NCBI GenBank assembly: GCA_028278245.1
Contig: JANQEQ010000008.1
Coordinates: 1 to 35,531 of the forward strand
Length of the DNA: 35,531 bases
Reading direction: 5' to 3'
Origin: Phycisphaerales bacterium
Lineage (GTDB): Bacteria > Planctomycetota > Phycisphaerae > Phycisphaerales > SM1A02
The translations under genes were made by a program, and so were the position numbers. Below are positions 9,640-17,637 of the stretch, one piece after another (the first letter of the stretch is position 1; every line of letters starts with the position of its first letter). The notes below the pieces were generated by a model. That model was not told where the DNA came from, did no database searches, and saw only the letters and a program-made list of their open reading frames with translations.

Positions 9640-12612
9640 ATGCCCGAGACGCAAGCTGAACAACCATCCATCGAGGTTCGCTCGGATTTCTCCGGCTTCC
9701 ATCAACTCATGACGCACCGGGTTGAAAGCGTACTGATGGTATGCAGCCTCTATGAATCGTTCATCCTGGAAGAGGATGGCCTGGTTGCGGATCTGATTTC
9801 CAGTGAATATCTGGAACTCAACCTGAGCCACGCACCAAGGGTTTCTCGGGTCTCCACGGGAAATGAAGCTCTGCGCATGATGGAGCATCAATCCTTTGAC
9901 CTTGTGATGGCTATGACGCGGATGGGGGAATGGGATGTGTGCGAGTTTGCCTCCACCGTTAAACGTATTCATCCTCGCACCCGGGTTGTGGTACTGGCGG
10001 ATGAGGAGCGCGATCTGGCGCGATACCAGGATCATAGGGACAGAGATTCAGTCAACCAATTCTTCGTCTGGAGCGGTGATGCAAAGATTCTGCTTGCTAT
10101 TATCAAGTACATCGAAGATGCGCTCAATATCCAGTCAGATGCGCATCATGGAAATGTTCGAGCCATCATTCTGATTGAAGACTCCGTCAAGTTTTACTCC
10201 GCATATCTCCCGCTCATCTATGAAGAGTTGATGAAACTGACTCAGACACTGATGTCAGAAAGTGCCAATCGGGTGCAGACATTGCTGCGCATGCGGGCCC
10301 GGCCGAAGATACTCCACGCCACAACGTTTGAACATGGTTGGCAGCTGTTTGAAACCTACAGTGACAATGTGTTGGGTGTCATATCAGACATTCGTTTTCC
10401 TCGTGAGGGGCAGCCTGATGCGCAGGCCGGCCTTGAGATTACTCGACGGGTGAAGGGGAGATCTCCTCACATGCCGGTGTTGCTGCAATCGTCGAATCCG
10501 GATTATCGGCACATCGCGCGCGAGTTGGACGCGCACTTCATCGATAAAAATTCACGAACACTGCTGGCGGAATTGCGTGAGTTTCTCCTGGAGAATATGG
10601 GTTTTGGTGATTTTATCTTTCGTCTCCCTGATGGGACGGAAGTGGGGCGGGCATCGGATCTGCCCGGAATGGCTGAGCAACTGAAAAAAGTCCCCGAAGA
10701 GGCCATCCGATATCACGCCGAATCAAATCATTTCAGCAACTGGCTGATGGCTCGAACCGAATTCGATTTGGCAATGAGGATCAGACCGCAGCGGGTGACG
10801 GATTTTTCCGGCATAGCCAATCTCAAACAATACCTGAGCGATGCGATTTCCGGAGCATACCTACAGCACCGAACGGGAATCGTGTCTGACTTTTCCCGTC
10901 AGAGTTTCTCTAAATCAACAGAGTTCACCAGGCTCAGCGGTGGAGCAATGGGAGGGAAAGCCCGTGGATTAGCTTTCATCAGTTCGCTTTTAAATCGATA
11001 CAAAGTAACGGATCGTTTTGATGGCGTGAGAGTTTCTGTTCCCCGATTAGCTGTCATCGGGACCGATACTTTTGACGAATTTCTTGATAGAAACAAGCTC
11101 CATCAGTTTATTGTACGTGACGTCGACAAAAAGGAACTTCACCGTCGGTTCCTCTCAGCAAAATTGCCTCGCTCACTGCGCCGTGATCTTGATGTGTTTC
11201 TGGACGTTGTTAATTACCCGTTAGCCATTCGATCTAGCAGCCTACTGGAAGATTCGCACGGCCAACCATTTGCCGGAATCTACGAAACGCACATGCTCCC
11301 CAACTGTCACACCAGCCGGCGTGTACGGTGCGAACAATTGAGAAATGCCATCAAACTGGTCTATGCATCTACATTTTCTCGAAGTGCCAAACGCTACCTC
11401 GAAGCGACAAATCACAACGTCGGCGAAGAAAAAATGGGGGTTGTGATACAGGAACTCGTGGGATCTCAGTATGACGACCGGTTCTACCCGAACTTTTCCG
11501 GCGTTGCGCGCTCCTACAACTTTTATCCGTTTGGTAAGGTGAAACCGGAAGACGGTGTTGTTGCAGTAGCGTTGGGTCTGGGGAAATCGGTAGTGGAGGG
11601 TGAGGAGTTGTTGATGTTTTCCCCTGCACATCCACAGAGTCTGCCTCAATTCGCTACTCCCAAGGATGCACTCAACAATTCGCAGCGACGGTTTTATGCG
11701 TTGGCACTCAAGAATGATGTTTCCATCGAAGATCTGGAATCAGAAGCAGAATTGATGCATTGCAGTCTGGCTGTCGCTGAAGAGGATGGAACTCTGACGC
11801 CGGTAGGCTCAGTCTACTCACCTGAGAACAATGCGTTTTATGATGGAATCAACCGCCCGGGTCCACGACTGGTTACGTTTGCACACGTCTTGAAATCGGG
11901 CATTTTTCCCCTGACCGATATCGTCAAAACGCTCCTTCGCCTGGGACGGCGTGGAATGGCCAGTCCGGTCGAAATCGAATTTGCTGTCAATCTGAACAAA
12001 ACCCCCAAGGAATTCAATGTCCTGCAAATTCGCCCGATCGTTTCTGATGAAGCTCTTTCGTGGATAGACGCAATACACGTTGATCACAGTGAGGAAACTG
12101 GTGCAATCTGTTTCAGCAACCAGACAATGGGAAACGGTGCGTATCACGGCTTGTACGACATCGTGTTTATCAAACCCGATGAGTTCACGGCTGCAAAAAC
12201 CAGGGAAATGGCAACTGAAGTTGGACGTATCAATACTCAACTGACCAAAGAAGGACGTCGATACATACTCATCGGACCGGGGCGTTGGGGATCGGCCGAT
12301 CCCTGGCTTGGGATTCCTGTCACATGGGATCAGGTCAGCGCGGCTCAGGTTATTGTCGAAGCAAGTCTGGAGGACTACGTCATCACACCTTCCCAGGGTA
12401 CACACTTCTTTCAAAACCTCACCTCATTTCGCATTGGTTACATGACCGTCAATCCAACTGCGGGGGGAGGCTTTGTCGATTGGGAGTGGCTTGCCGATCA
12501 ATCTCCAACAACTGATCTGCCCTACGTCAGACGCATCTCACTACACGATGAAATGCAGGTGAAACTCGACGGCAGAACACGTTGTGGAGTCATTCAGAAG
12601 CCAGAGTATTGA
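9640..12612 (+). CDS. Two receiver-like domains fused to a PEP synthase-type ATP-binding domain
   Basis: A 990-residue cytoplasmic protein. Residues about 25-170 resemble a response-regulator receiver that lacks the phospho-acceptor Asp. Residues about 175-320 form a second receiver that keeps an acidic pair (LIEDS), an Asp at the acceptor strand (VISDIRFP) and the Lys (FIDKNS). Residues about 430-800 match the N-terminal ATP-grasp domain of PEP synthase/pyruvate phosphate dikinase: GGAMGGKARGLA, AIRSSSLLEDSHGQPFAGIYE, GVVIQELVGS, ALGLGKSVVEG and a closing QIRPI. The swivelling phosphohistidine domain and the TIM-barrel PEP/pyruvate domain of true PEP synthase are absent. About 190 residues follow, with the motifs GPGRWGSADPWLG and PSQGTHFFQNLTSF. 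The start ATG has TAAGGAGAG directly upstream and a possible -10 (TAAAAT, 9584-9589). tyrA starts 13 bases later. The reaction is unknown; database names calling it PEP synthase would be misleading. Confidence 0.8.
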   Translation: MPETQAEQPSIEVRSDFSGFHQLMTHRVESVLMVCSLYESFILEEDGLVADLISSEYLELNLSHAPRVSRVSTGNEALRMMEHQSFDLVMAMTRMGEWDVCEFASTVKRIHPRTRVVVLADEERDLARYQDHRDRDSVNQFFVWSGDAKILLAIIKYIEDALNIQSDAHHGNVRAIILIEDSVKFYSAYLPLIYEELMKLTQTLMSESANRVQTLLRMRARPKILHATTFEHGWQLFETYSDNVLGVISDIRFPREGQPDAQAGLEITRRVKGRSPHMPVLLQSSNPDYRHIARELDAHFIDKNSRTLLAELREFLLENMGFGDFIFRLPDGTEVGRASDLPGMAEQLKKVPEEAIRYHAESNHFSNWLMARTEFDLAMRIRPQRVTDFSGIANLKQYLSDAISGAYLQHRTGIVSDFSRQSFSKSTEFTRLSGGAMGGKARGLAFISSLLNRYKVTDRFDGVRVSVPRLAVIGTDTFDEFLDRNKLHQFIVRDVDKKELHRRFLSAKLPRSLRRDLDVFLDVVNYPLAIRSSSLLEDSHGQPFAGIYETHMLPNCHTSRRVRCEQLRNAIKLVYASTFSRSAKRYLEATNHNVGEEKMGVVIQELVGSQYDDRFYPNFSGVARSYNFYPFGKVKPEDGVVAVALGLGKSVVEGEELLMFSPAHPQSLPQFATPKDALNNSQRRFYALALKNDVSIEDLESEAELMHCSLAVAEEDGTLTPVGSVYSPENNAFYDGINRPGPRLVTFAHVLKSGIFPLTDIVKTLLRLGRRGMASPVEIEFAVNLNKTPKEFNVLQIRPIVSDEALSWIDAIHVDHSEETGAICFSNQTMGNGAYHGLYDIVFIKPDEFTAAKTREMATEVGRINTQLTKEGRRYILIGPGRWGSADPWLGIPVTWDQVSAAQVIVEASLEDYVITPSQGTHFFQNLTSFRIGYMTVNPTAGGGFVDWEWLADQSPTTDLPYVRRISLHDEMQVKLDGRTRCGVIQKPEY

Positions 12613-12625
12613 AAGGCTCATATCC

Positions 12626-13804
12626 GTGGAATCGGCCGAACCAAACCAACCCGCAATGAGTGACGATCCTGAGATTCTGGCAGGGAGATCATTGCCTCTC
12701 CTGCGTGCGATGATCGACACCATTGACCATGAAGTATTGCATCTGCTCTCTCGACGGAATGGTTTGATCGCAGAGGTAGCAGCATTCAAACGTGCGAACA
12801 ATGTGCCCATACGTGATTATGTACGTGAACGTGAAATTATTCTGGATCGACGAGAAAGAGCGGCAAACCTTGGATTGTCACCGGATGCAATCGAAAGTAT
12901 GTACCGTCTCGTCTTGTGGGCAAGCCGTGATCGACAAGCTGCCCTCAAAGCCGAGGTGCCGAAGGATATAGAACCCAAATCGGTCGCAATCATCGGTGGA
13001 CAGGGAGCCATGGGATCGCTGATGCGTAGGCTTTTTGTGGATCTGGGGCATCCGGTACTCATAGCCGATGTCGATACGCCCCTGAGTTGCCAGGAGGCAG
13101 CTTCAATCGCCGACGTCGTGGTCATCAGCGTTCCCATTGACGTAACCGTTCAAGTGATCAAAGAGTTAGGACCATTTGTTCGCGACGAATCACTAATGAT
13201 AGATATCACGTCGATCAAGGATGAGCCGATGAAAGCGATGCTTGCTTCAACCAAGGCAAGTGTCATCGGGACTCATCCACTCTTTGGCCCATCAGTCCAT
13301 ACTGTGCAGGGCCAAAGGATCGTCCTGACACCCGGTCGGGGTGACAAGTGGCTAGTGTGGCTCAAACAGATGCTCCGTGCGCGTGGTCTGGAGGTCATGG
13401 AGTCGACGCCTGAAAATCATGACTCTGCCATGGCTGTGGTTCAGGTATTGACGCATTTTTCCACCGAGGTCATGGGCCAGACCCTGGCTCAGCTGAACAT
13501 ACCGATTGAGGAAACCCTGCAATTCACCTCACCGGTCTATCTCATGGAACTGTTGATGACCGCTCGTCATTTTGCCCAGTCGCCCAATCTCTATGCCTCG
13601 ATACAAATGTCCAATCCTGTTCGTGAAGAGATCACTCAGACCTTCACCGAAGTAGCCGAAAAACTAAGCCGAGTTGTAAGCAACAAGGATCAAAAAGCGT
13701 TTGTGGACATGTTTCAGAAAGCTCAATCCTACTTTGGTCCATTTACAGACCGGGCTATCGAACAATCCAGTTTCCTGATTGATCGTCTTGTTGAACGGGC
13801 CTGA
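12626..13804 (+). CDS. tyrA: Bifunctional chorismate mutase / prephenate dehydrogenase (T-protein)
   Basis: Converts chorismate to prephenate and then to 4-hydroxyphenylpyruvate in tyrosine synthesis. Residues about 15-100 are an AroQ-type chorismate mutase (LRAMIDTIDHEVLHLLSRRN, then IAEVAAFKR and REREIILDRR). From about residue 112 a Rossmann fold begins (VAIIGGQGAMGSLMRRLF), followed by VVISVPI and the catalytic-His motif GTHPLFGPS. The C-terminal helical domain (HFSTEVMGQTLAQ, SPVYLMELLM, LYASIQMSNP) closely follows the E. coli T-protein. I chose GTG 12626 because GAAAGG lies 9 bases upstream. An upstream GTG at 12584 would overlap the preceding gene, and ATG 12656 has no ribosome binding site. 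The 13-base gap to the preceding gene indicates co-transcription. Confidence 0.92.
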   Translation: MESAEPNQPAMSDDPEILAGRSLPLLRAMIDTIDHEVLHLLSRRNGLIAEVAAFKRANNVPIRDYVREREIILDRRERAANLGLSPDAIESMYRLVLWASRDRQAALKAEVPKDIEPKSVAIIGGQGAMGSLMRRLFVDLGHPVLIADVDTPLSCQEAASIADVVVISVPIDVTVQVIKELGPFVRDESLMIDITSIKDEPMKAMLASTKASVIGTHPLFGPSVHTVQGQRIVLTPGRGDKWLVWLKQMLRARGLEVMESTPENHDSAMAVVQVLTHFSTEVMGQTLAQLNIPIEETLQFTSPVYLMELLMTARHFAQSPNLYASIQMSNPVREEITQTFTEVAEKLSRVVSNKDQKAFVDMFQKAQSYFGPFTDRAIEQSSFLIDRLVERA

Positions 13805-13829
13805 AAGGTCGGGTAACAGGGAAATCCCT

Positions 13830-13860
13830 GAAATTACGATAACAAAGTGGGAAATTACGA
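13830..13860 (+). promoter_or_regulatory. Phased direct repeat upstream of an Rrf2 gene
   Basis: The decamer GAAATTACGA occurs at 13830-13839 and again at 13851-13860, exactly 21 bp apart, that is two helical turns on one DNA face. It lies 94 bp upstream of the Rrf2 start at 13954, in an AT-rich region. This is a plausible operator, perhaps for autoregulation, but no binding protein is known. Confidence 0.45.
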
Positions 13861-13953
13861 AAAAACCGTGCTGAATAATGTGGCAATGCGGTATTTATGG
13901 CGCATAATGTTATTTGCAGATATGAACATCAGATTATCACTTGGAGGTTGGCC

Positions 13954-14442
13954 ATGATCTCCCTGACTGCTGAATATGCACTGCGAGCGGTAATTTACCT
14001 GGTGGATCAGCAGGATTCATCGCAAACCGTTCAGCAGATCGCACAGGCAACGCAGGTTCCGATGGACTATTTGTCAAAGGTGCTGCAGGAACTGGCAAAA
14101 TCTGGAATCGTGCGATCCCAGCGTGGGCTTTATGGCGGTTTTCATCTGAAGAGTGATCCCCACACAACCACCGTCTATGACGTGATTAATGCTGTCAAAC
14201 CCATCCATCGCATTGAAGGGTGCCCTCTGAACTATGAGGGGCACGAAGATCGTATGTGTCATTTGCACCGATTGTTGAAGGAAGCGGAGTCGCATGTTGA
14301 GCGCATGTATCGTGGCACATTGATCTCTGAGTTGACAGGACAGTTTCCGGCTGATCTTCCTGAGGAAGATCATGGTCAGGAACAGGTTGCGGAGATTCAT
14401 ACATCAACGCAATTGAAGTCATCAAAACCGGATATTCAATAA
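13954..14442 (+). CDS. Rrf2-family transcriptional regulator with two conserved cysteines
   Basis: A 162-residue winged-helix regulator of the Rrf2 family, which includes the iron-sulfur sensors IscR, NsrR and RsrR. The N-terminal helix MISLTAEYALRAVIYL, the recognition helix region QVPMDYLSKVLQELAKSGIV and the wing RGLYGGFHL are characteristic. Cys90 and Cys102 frame GCPLNYEGHEDRMCHLH. The middle cysteine of the usual three is missing, while His97 and Glu7 are available as other ligands. The start ATG 13954 has GGAGG (13943-13947) six bases upstream. The longer frame beginning at 13897 lacks one. The C-terminal tail of about 35 residues is hydrophilic. It lies 114 bases before adenine deaminase in the same direction. 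The effector and target are unknown. Confidence 0.88.
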   Translation: MISLTAEYALRAVIYLVDQQDSSQTVQQIAQATQVPMDYLSKVLQELAKSGIVRSQRGLYGGFHLKSDPHTTTVYDVINAVKPIHRIEGCPLNYEGHEDRMCHLHRLLKEAESHVERMYRGTLISELTGQFPADLPEEDHGQEQVAEIHTSTQLKSSKPDIQ

Positions 14443-14544
14443 AGCTGATATTTTCTCATTGAGCCGGTGGGGAATCCTGTTCGGACCACCCCTCAGTTAT
14501 GCGGGTTTGTTATTCTGTGGCTTTTGGTGATCATTGCAGCAAGC

Positions 14545-14550
14545 TACACT
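14545..14550 (+). promoter_or_regulatory. Candidate -10 for a leaderless adenine deaminase transcript
   Basis: TACACT at 14545-14550, with a weak TTTGGT (14523-14528) 16 bases upstream, would place the transcription start at or next to the ATG at 14557. That start codon has no Shine-Dalgarno sequence. The combination suggests a leaderless message, but the -35 is poor. Confidence 0.3.
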
Positions 14551-14556
14551 GCGCGC

Positions 14557-16311
14557 ATGAATGAATCCAAAGCGCAACTTCATAACGTGAGCAGGGAAGC
14601 ACTCGCCCGTCGTATCCATGTTGCCCTCGGACAGGAAGCAGGTGATCTGTGTTTGCGAAATGGGCGCATCGTGAACGTATTCACCCGGACTATTCAGCAA
14701 GGTAATGTGGTCATCAGTGATGGTTATATCGCCGGCGTGGGTAATCACGATTGGCAAGCGGTTGAAGAAGTTGACCTGAGTAATCAATATGTGATTCCGG
14801 GATTGATAGATGCACACATGCATCTGGAAAGTACGTTAGTCACACCAGCAGAGTTTGCGCGACTGGTAGTACCTCGGGGAACTGTTGCCGTTATTGCCGA
14901 TCCCCATGAAATCGCCAACGTGTTGGGTGTTAGAGGTATTGAGATACTGCTTGCTGCAAGCCAGGGGATCCCGCTTGATTGTTACATGATGGCTTCACCA
15001 TGTGTTCCTGCATCTCCCTGGGAAAATGCCGGAGCAACACTCGATCCTTCTGCCATCAGTGAATTGCTGGATGAGGATCGCATCCTGGGATTGGCAGAGA
15101 TGATGAATTTCCCCGGAGTCATCAATTGTGATACCGATGTTCTGGAAAAACTCATCGCAGCGCAACAGCGTGATGCCATTGTAGATGGACATTGTCCCGG
15201 ATTGCTGGATCAGGCGTTGGTTGCATACACAGCAGCGGGTGTGCGGTCTGATCACGAATGCACAACTCCCATAGAAGCTGAACAGCGCGCAGCACTGGGC
15301 ATGACGGTACAGGTGCGTGAGGGATCTATGGCACGCAACCTCGATACCATGCTACCTCTCATGCGTGATGGGAAGCTCGGCGACTGGGTTTTCTGCACCG
15401 ATGATATTCTCCCTGAAGATCTCATCAGAGATGGTCATATCGATGGATTGTTGCAAAGGGCAGTTGCAGGTGGCGTTTCGGCAATCGAAGCAGTTTGTCA
15501 TGCCACACTGATTCCCGCGCGGCATTATGGTTTATCAAACTGCGGCGCTGTCAGTCCATCGTATCGTGCTGATTTGGTGGTTATGAACAATCTTGAATCG
15601 TTTGATGCATCTCTGGTTCTCAAAGATGGGCGTATCGTAGCGCGTGATGGGAAATATGTTGAACTCGATGACCCTCCAACCGTTCCAATTGAAAACACGG
15701 TACGCATCGGTGAATTGAGCGAGGATACTTTTCGATTGAAGCTTGAAACCGGCAATATTGATGTTATCGGCGTTGTGCCGGACCAGATTGTGACAACGCA
15801 CAAACGTATGCCGGTGCATCAGAAAAGTGACTACTGGCAATTCAATCCGAATGAAGATGTTGCCTTGATTGCCTGCATACAACGACACACGGCAAATGGC
15901 GATGTCGGCCTCGGATTGGTTTGCGGATTCAACTTCCAGAAACATGGCGCGTTGGGCTCGACCGTAGCGCATGACGCCCACAACATGATCATTACAGGCA
16001 CCAATGCAAAGGACATGCTTTGCTGTGCTGAGGCTCTGGCGAAAATCGGTGGAGGATTCGTTGCAGTACAGGATGGAACGGTCAATGCATCGCTGCCGCT
16101 ACCCCTGGCCGGATTGATTTCGACGGAACCGGCTGATGAAGTCTGTCGTCAATTGCGTGAAGTTGATAAGGCTGCTGCTTCACTGGGCTGCCAATTGCAC
16201 AGCCCCTTTGGCACGTTGTCATTCCTTGGACTGTCTGTGATTCCTGAATTGCGGATCACTGATCAAGGAATGTTCGATGTAACCAAATTCCAATTGGTTT
16301 CATCCGACTGA
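14557..16311 (+). CDS. ade: Adenine deaminase
   Basis: Hydrolyses adenine to hypoxanthine and ammonia in purine salvage. It is an amidohydrolase with a binuclear metal site. After an N-terminal beta domain (DLCLRNGRIVNVFTR) come the metal-binding IDAHMHLEST, the family hallmark TVAVIADPHEIANVLG, VDGHCPG and the SDHE motif (VRSDHECTTPIEA), and the aspartate in FCTDDILPEDL. The C-terminal domain contains GSTVAHDAHNMI, also typical of Ade. ATG 14557 gives 584 residues, against 588 in E. coli, and begins at the usual point. The longer frame from 14467 would add a hydrophobic 30-residue extension that the family lacks. It lies between two Rrf2 regulator genes in the same orientation. Confidence 0.94.
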   Translation: MNESKAQLHNVSREALARRIHVALGQEAGDLCLRNGRIVNVFTRTIQQGNVVISDGYIAGVGNHDWQAVEEVDLSNQYVIPGLIDAHMHLESTLVTPAEFARLVVPRGTVAVIADPHEIANVLGVRGIEILLAASQGIPLDCYMMASPCVPASPWENAGATLDPSAISELLDEDRILGLAEMMNFPGVINCDTDVLEKLIAAQQRDAIVDGHCPGLLDQALVAYTAAGVRSDHECTTPIEAEQRAALGMTVQVREGSMARNLDTMLPLMRDGKLGDWVFCTDDILPEDLIRDGHIDGLLQRAVAGGVSAIEAVCHATLIPARHYGLSNCGAVSPSYRADLVVMNNLESFDASLVLKDGRIVARDGKYVELDDPPTVPIENTVRIGELSEDTFRLKLETGNIDVIGVVPDQIVTTHKRMPVHQKSDYWQFNPNEDVALIACIQRHTANGDVGLGLVCGFNFQKHGALGSTVAHDAHNMIITGTNAKDMLCCAEALAKIGGGFVAVQDGTVNASLPLPLAGLISTEPADEVCRQLREVDKAAASLGCQLHSPFGTLSFLGLSVIPELRITDQGMFDVTKFQLVSSD

Positions 16312-16527
16312 AAATTGGTGCAGGATTGAGGGATACATAAAAAAGATGTACTTTTGAAGGGTTTTATGCGTTTTTGTAAACAATTGAAATATAATTACTT
16401 ACAGTCTTTTATTGCCAAACTTGTGAAAAAAGAGAAAAGAATGGCATAAATACCCTATTTCTTCCCTTGTATTAATGAAAAGTGTATGGCAACATCCGGG
16501 TAACCCTAATTGACGAGGTTCTTTAGT
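16312..16527. promoter_or_regulatory. AT-rich intergenic region upstream of the second Rrf2 gene
   Basis: This 216-base gap is clearly richer in A+T than its surroundings. It contains a perfect TATAAT (16390-16395) without a matching -35, and a sequence AAGATGTACTTT (16343-16354) that resembles one half of the published NsrR operator. The second half-site is not present, so this is only suggestive. Promoter and operator sites of the downstream regulator are expected here. Confidence 0.3.
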
Positions 16528-16992
16528 ATGTTATCGACCACTGCAGAATATGCGTTACGTATCATGATTGCCCTCACCGAAACCAAGGGAGGACCATCGA
16601 CCAGCGAAAGCATCGCTCGAACAACCCAGGTTCCTTCGGATTATGCCGTCAAAGTGCTCCAGATGTTAGGACGCGCGAACCTTGTTCGGGCTCAACGAGG
16701 ACGCGGTGGTGGATTTCAACTTTCCTGTGAACCGACGAACACATCGTTGCTGGACGTGGTGAATGTGATTGATCCGCTCAAACGGATCACTCAGTGCCCG
16801 CTGGGAAGGCCGGAGCACGAAGATGGTTTGTGCCCTCTGCATCGTCGCATTGATGAGGTGACAGCTCAACTTGAGACAAGTCTCAAATCAATGACATTAC
16901 AGAGTGTAGTTGATGACTCAGCCGGTAGTAGTGCCTTGTGCCAGCCGGGTGAAGTCAACATCGCCGGTAGCACGTCTTCTGAAACCATCTAA
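16528..16992 (+). CDS. Rrf2-family transcriptional regulator with two conserved cysteines (second copy)
   Basis: A 154-residue Rrf2-type winged-helix regulator beginning MLSTTAEYALRIMIAL, with the recognition region QVPSDYAVKVLQMLGRANLV and wing RGRGGGFQL. Cys90 and Cys102 in QCPLGRPEHEDGLCPLHRR occupy the same positions as in the regulator at 13954-14442. The intervening His97, Glu98 and Asp99 are also shared, so the two are close paralogues with the same probable metal or Fe-S ligand set. Two further cysteines (Cys67 and one in the tail) are not conserved. The start ATG 16528 follows GAGG by 10 bases. It converges on a third Rrf2 gene 49 bases downstream. Confidence 0.88.
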   Translation: MLSTTAEYALRIMIALTETKGGPSTSESIARTTQVPSDYAVKVLQMLGRANLVRAQRGRGGGFQLSCEPTNTSLLDVVNVIDPLKRITQCPLGRPEHEDGLCPLHRRIDEVTAQLETSLKSMTLQSVVDDSAGSSALCQPGEVNIAGSTSSETI

Positions 16993-17041
16993 TCCAACGT
17001 AGACAGCGTAATTGAGCCAATAACGAGTGGTTGTAGCTATG

Positions 17042-17446
17042 TCATTGGGATGCTGACGGCATGGTGATACTTTCAAGCGTTACACCGGTGAATCTTCGTT
17101 CCAAGTCATCAACAGCGAGATTAACAGCCTGTTGGAGAGGATGATCGGATTGAGTCGATTCCTGACCGTCGAAGATCCGGGGACGAAGACGCGCTTCGGC
17201 TTCCGTGGCGTAGAGGATGTCCATAATGGTGATGTCACTGGATGATCGAGCAAGGGTAAAGCCCCCTTGTCGACCACGGCGACTGTCGACCAATCCTGAG
17301 CGGCTCAATGTGCCGAGTACCTTGGCCAAATACTCGGACTGGATGTTAATCCGATCAGCAATAGCTGTGCTAGTCAATGGGCGTTGATGGTTCTCTGCCA
17401 GGCATACCATTGCACGTAGGGCATAAATTGAAGCGGTTGAAAGCAT
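17042..17446 (-). CDS. Rrf2-family regulator without cluster-binding cysteines
   Basis: A 134-residue Rrf2-like protein (MLSTASIYALRAMVCL, then NIQSEYLAKVLGTLSRSGLV and wing RGRQGGFTLARS). The segment that carries cysteines in IscR-type members reads ARLRPRIFDGQESTQSD here and has none. The only cysteine, Cys15, is in helix 1. It is therefore unlikely to bind an Fe-S cluster and may sense something else, as the cysteine-less member CymR does. GGGGAA stands a few bases before the ATG. It is divergent from the ABC ATPase gene at 17638, so the 191-base gap may hold operators for both. Confidence 0.85.
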   Translation of the reverse strand: MLSTASIYALRAMVCLAENHQRPLTSTAIADRINIQSEYLAKVLGTLSRSGLVDSRRGRQGGFTLARSSSDITIMDILYATEAEARLRPRIFDGQESTQSDHPLQQAVNLAVDDLERRFTGVTLESITMPSASQ

Positions 17447-17504
17447 GTGTTCCCCGAAATAAGTTGAATGTAGACTGGGGGAGAAAATAAAGGAATGCTA
17501 TATC

Positions 17505-17535
17505 ATTATCCACTATTTGCTTTTCTGCGAGTCAA
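17505..17535 (-). promoter_or_regulatory. Promoter of the cysteine-less Rrf2 gene
   Basis: On the minus strand TTGACT (17535-17530) and GATAAT (17510-17505) are spaced by 19 bases, a fair sigma-70-type promoter. It would give a leader of about 50 bases before the ATG at 17446. Confidence 0.45.
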
Positions 17536-17609
17536 AAAAATAGGAAAAACATCACAGATTGAGAAAATTGCTCGGTAGGAACGTCTGAGGCATGTGAAAA
17601 CCGGGGGCT

Positions 17610-17629
17610 AATACGAAATTTCCGGTATT
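17610..17629 (+). promoter_or_regulatory. Palindromic candidate operator upstream of the ABC ATPase gene
   Basis: AATAC (17610-17614), GAAATTTC (17615-17622, itself palindromic), CG, then GTATT (17625-17629) form a near-perfect 20-base dyad. It ends only 8 bases before the start codon at 17638 and overlaps a TAATAC that could be a -10 box. A protein bound here would block transcription or translation initiation. The adjacent Rrf2 regulator is the obvious candidate, by inference. Confidence 0.4.
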
Positions 17630-17637
17630 GTGAAGCC

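Noticed and set aside
14467-14556. N-terminal extension of adenine deaminase with a hydrophobic helix
   Set aside because: The family begins at ATG 14557, which gives the usual length. The extension is hydrophobic by chance and would wrongly imply membrane targeting.
16343-16354. NsrR-type operator upstream of the second Rrf2 gene
   Set aside because: Only one half-site resembles the consensus, the second half is missing, and no nitric oxide detoxification gene is nearby.
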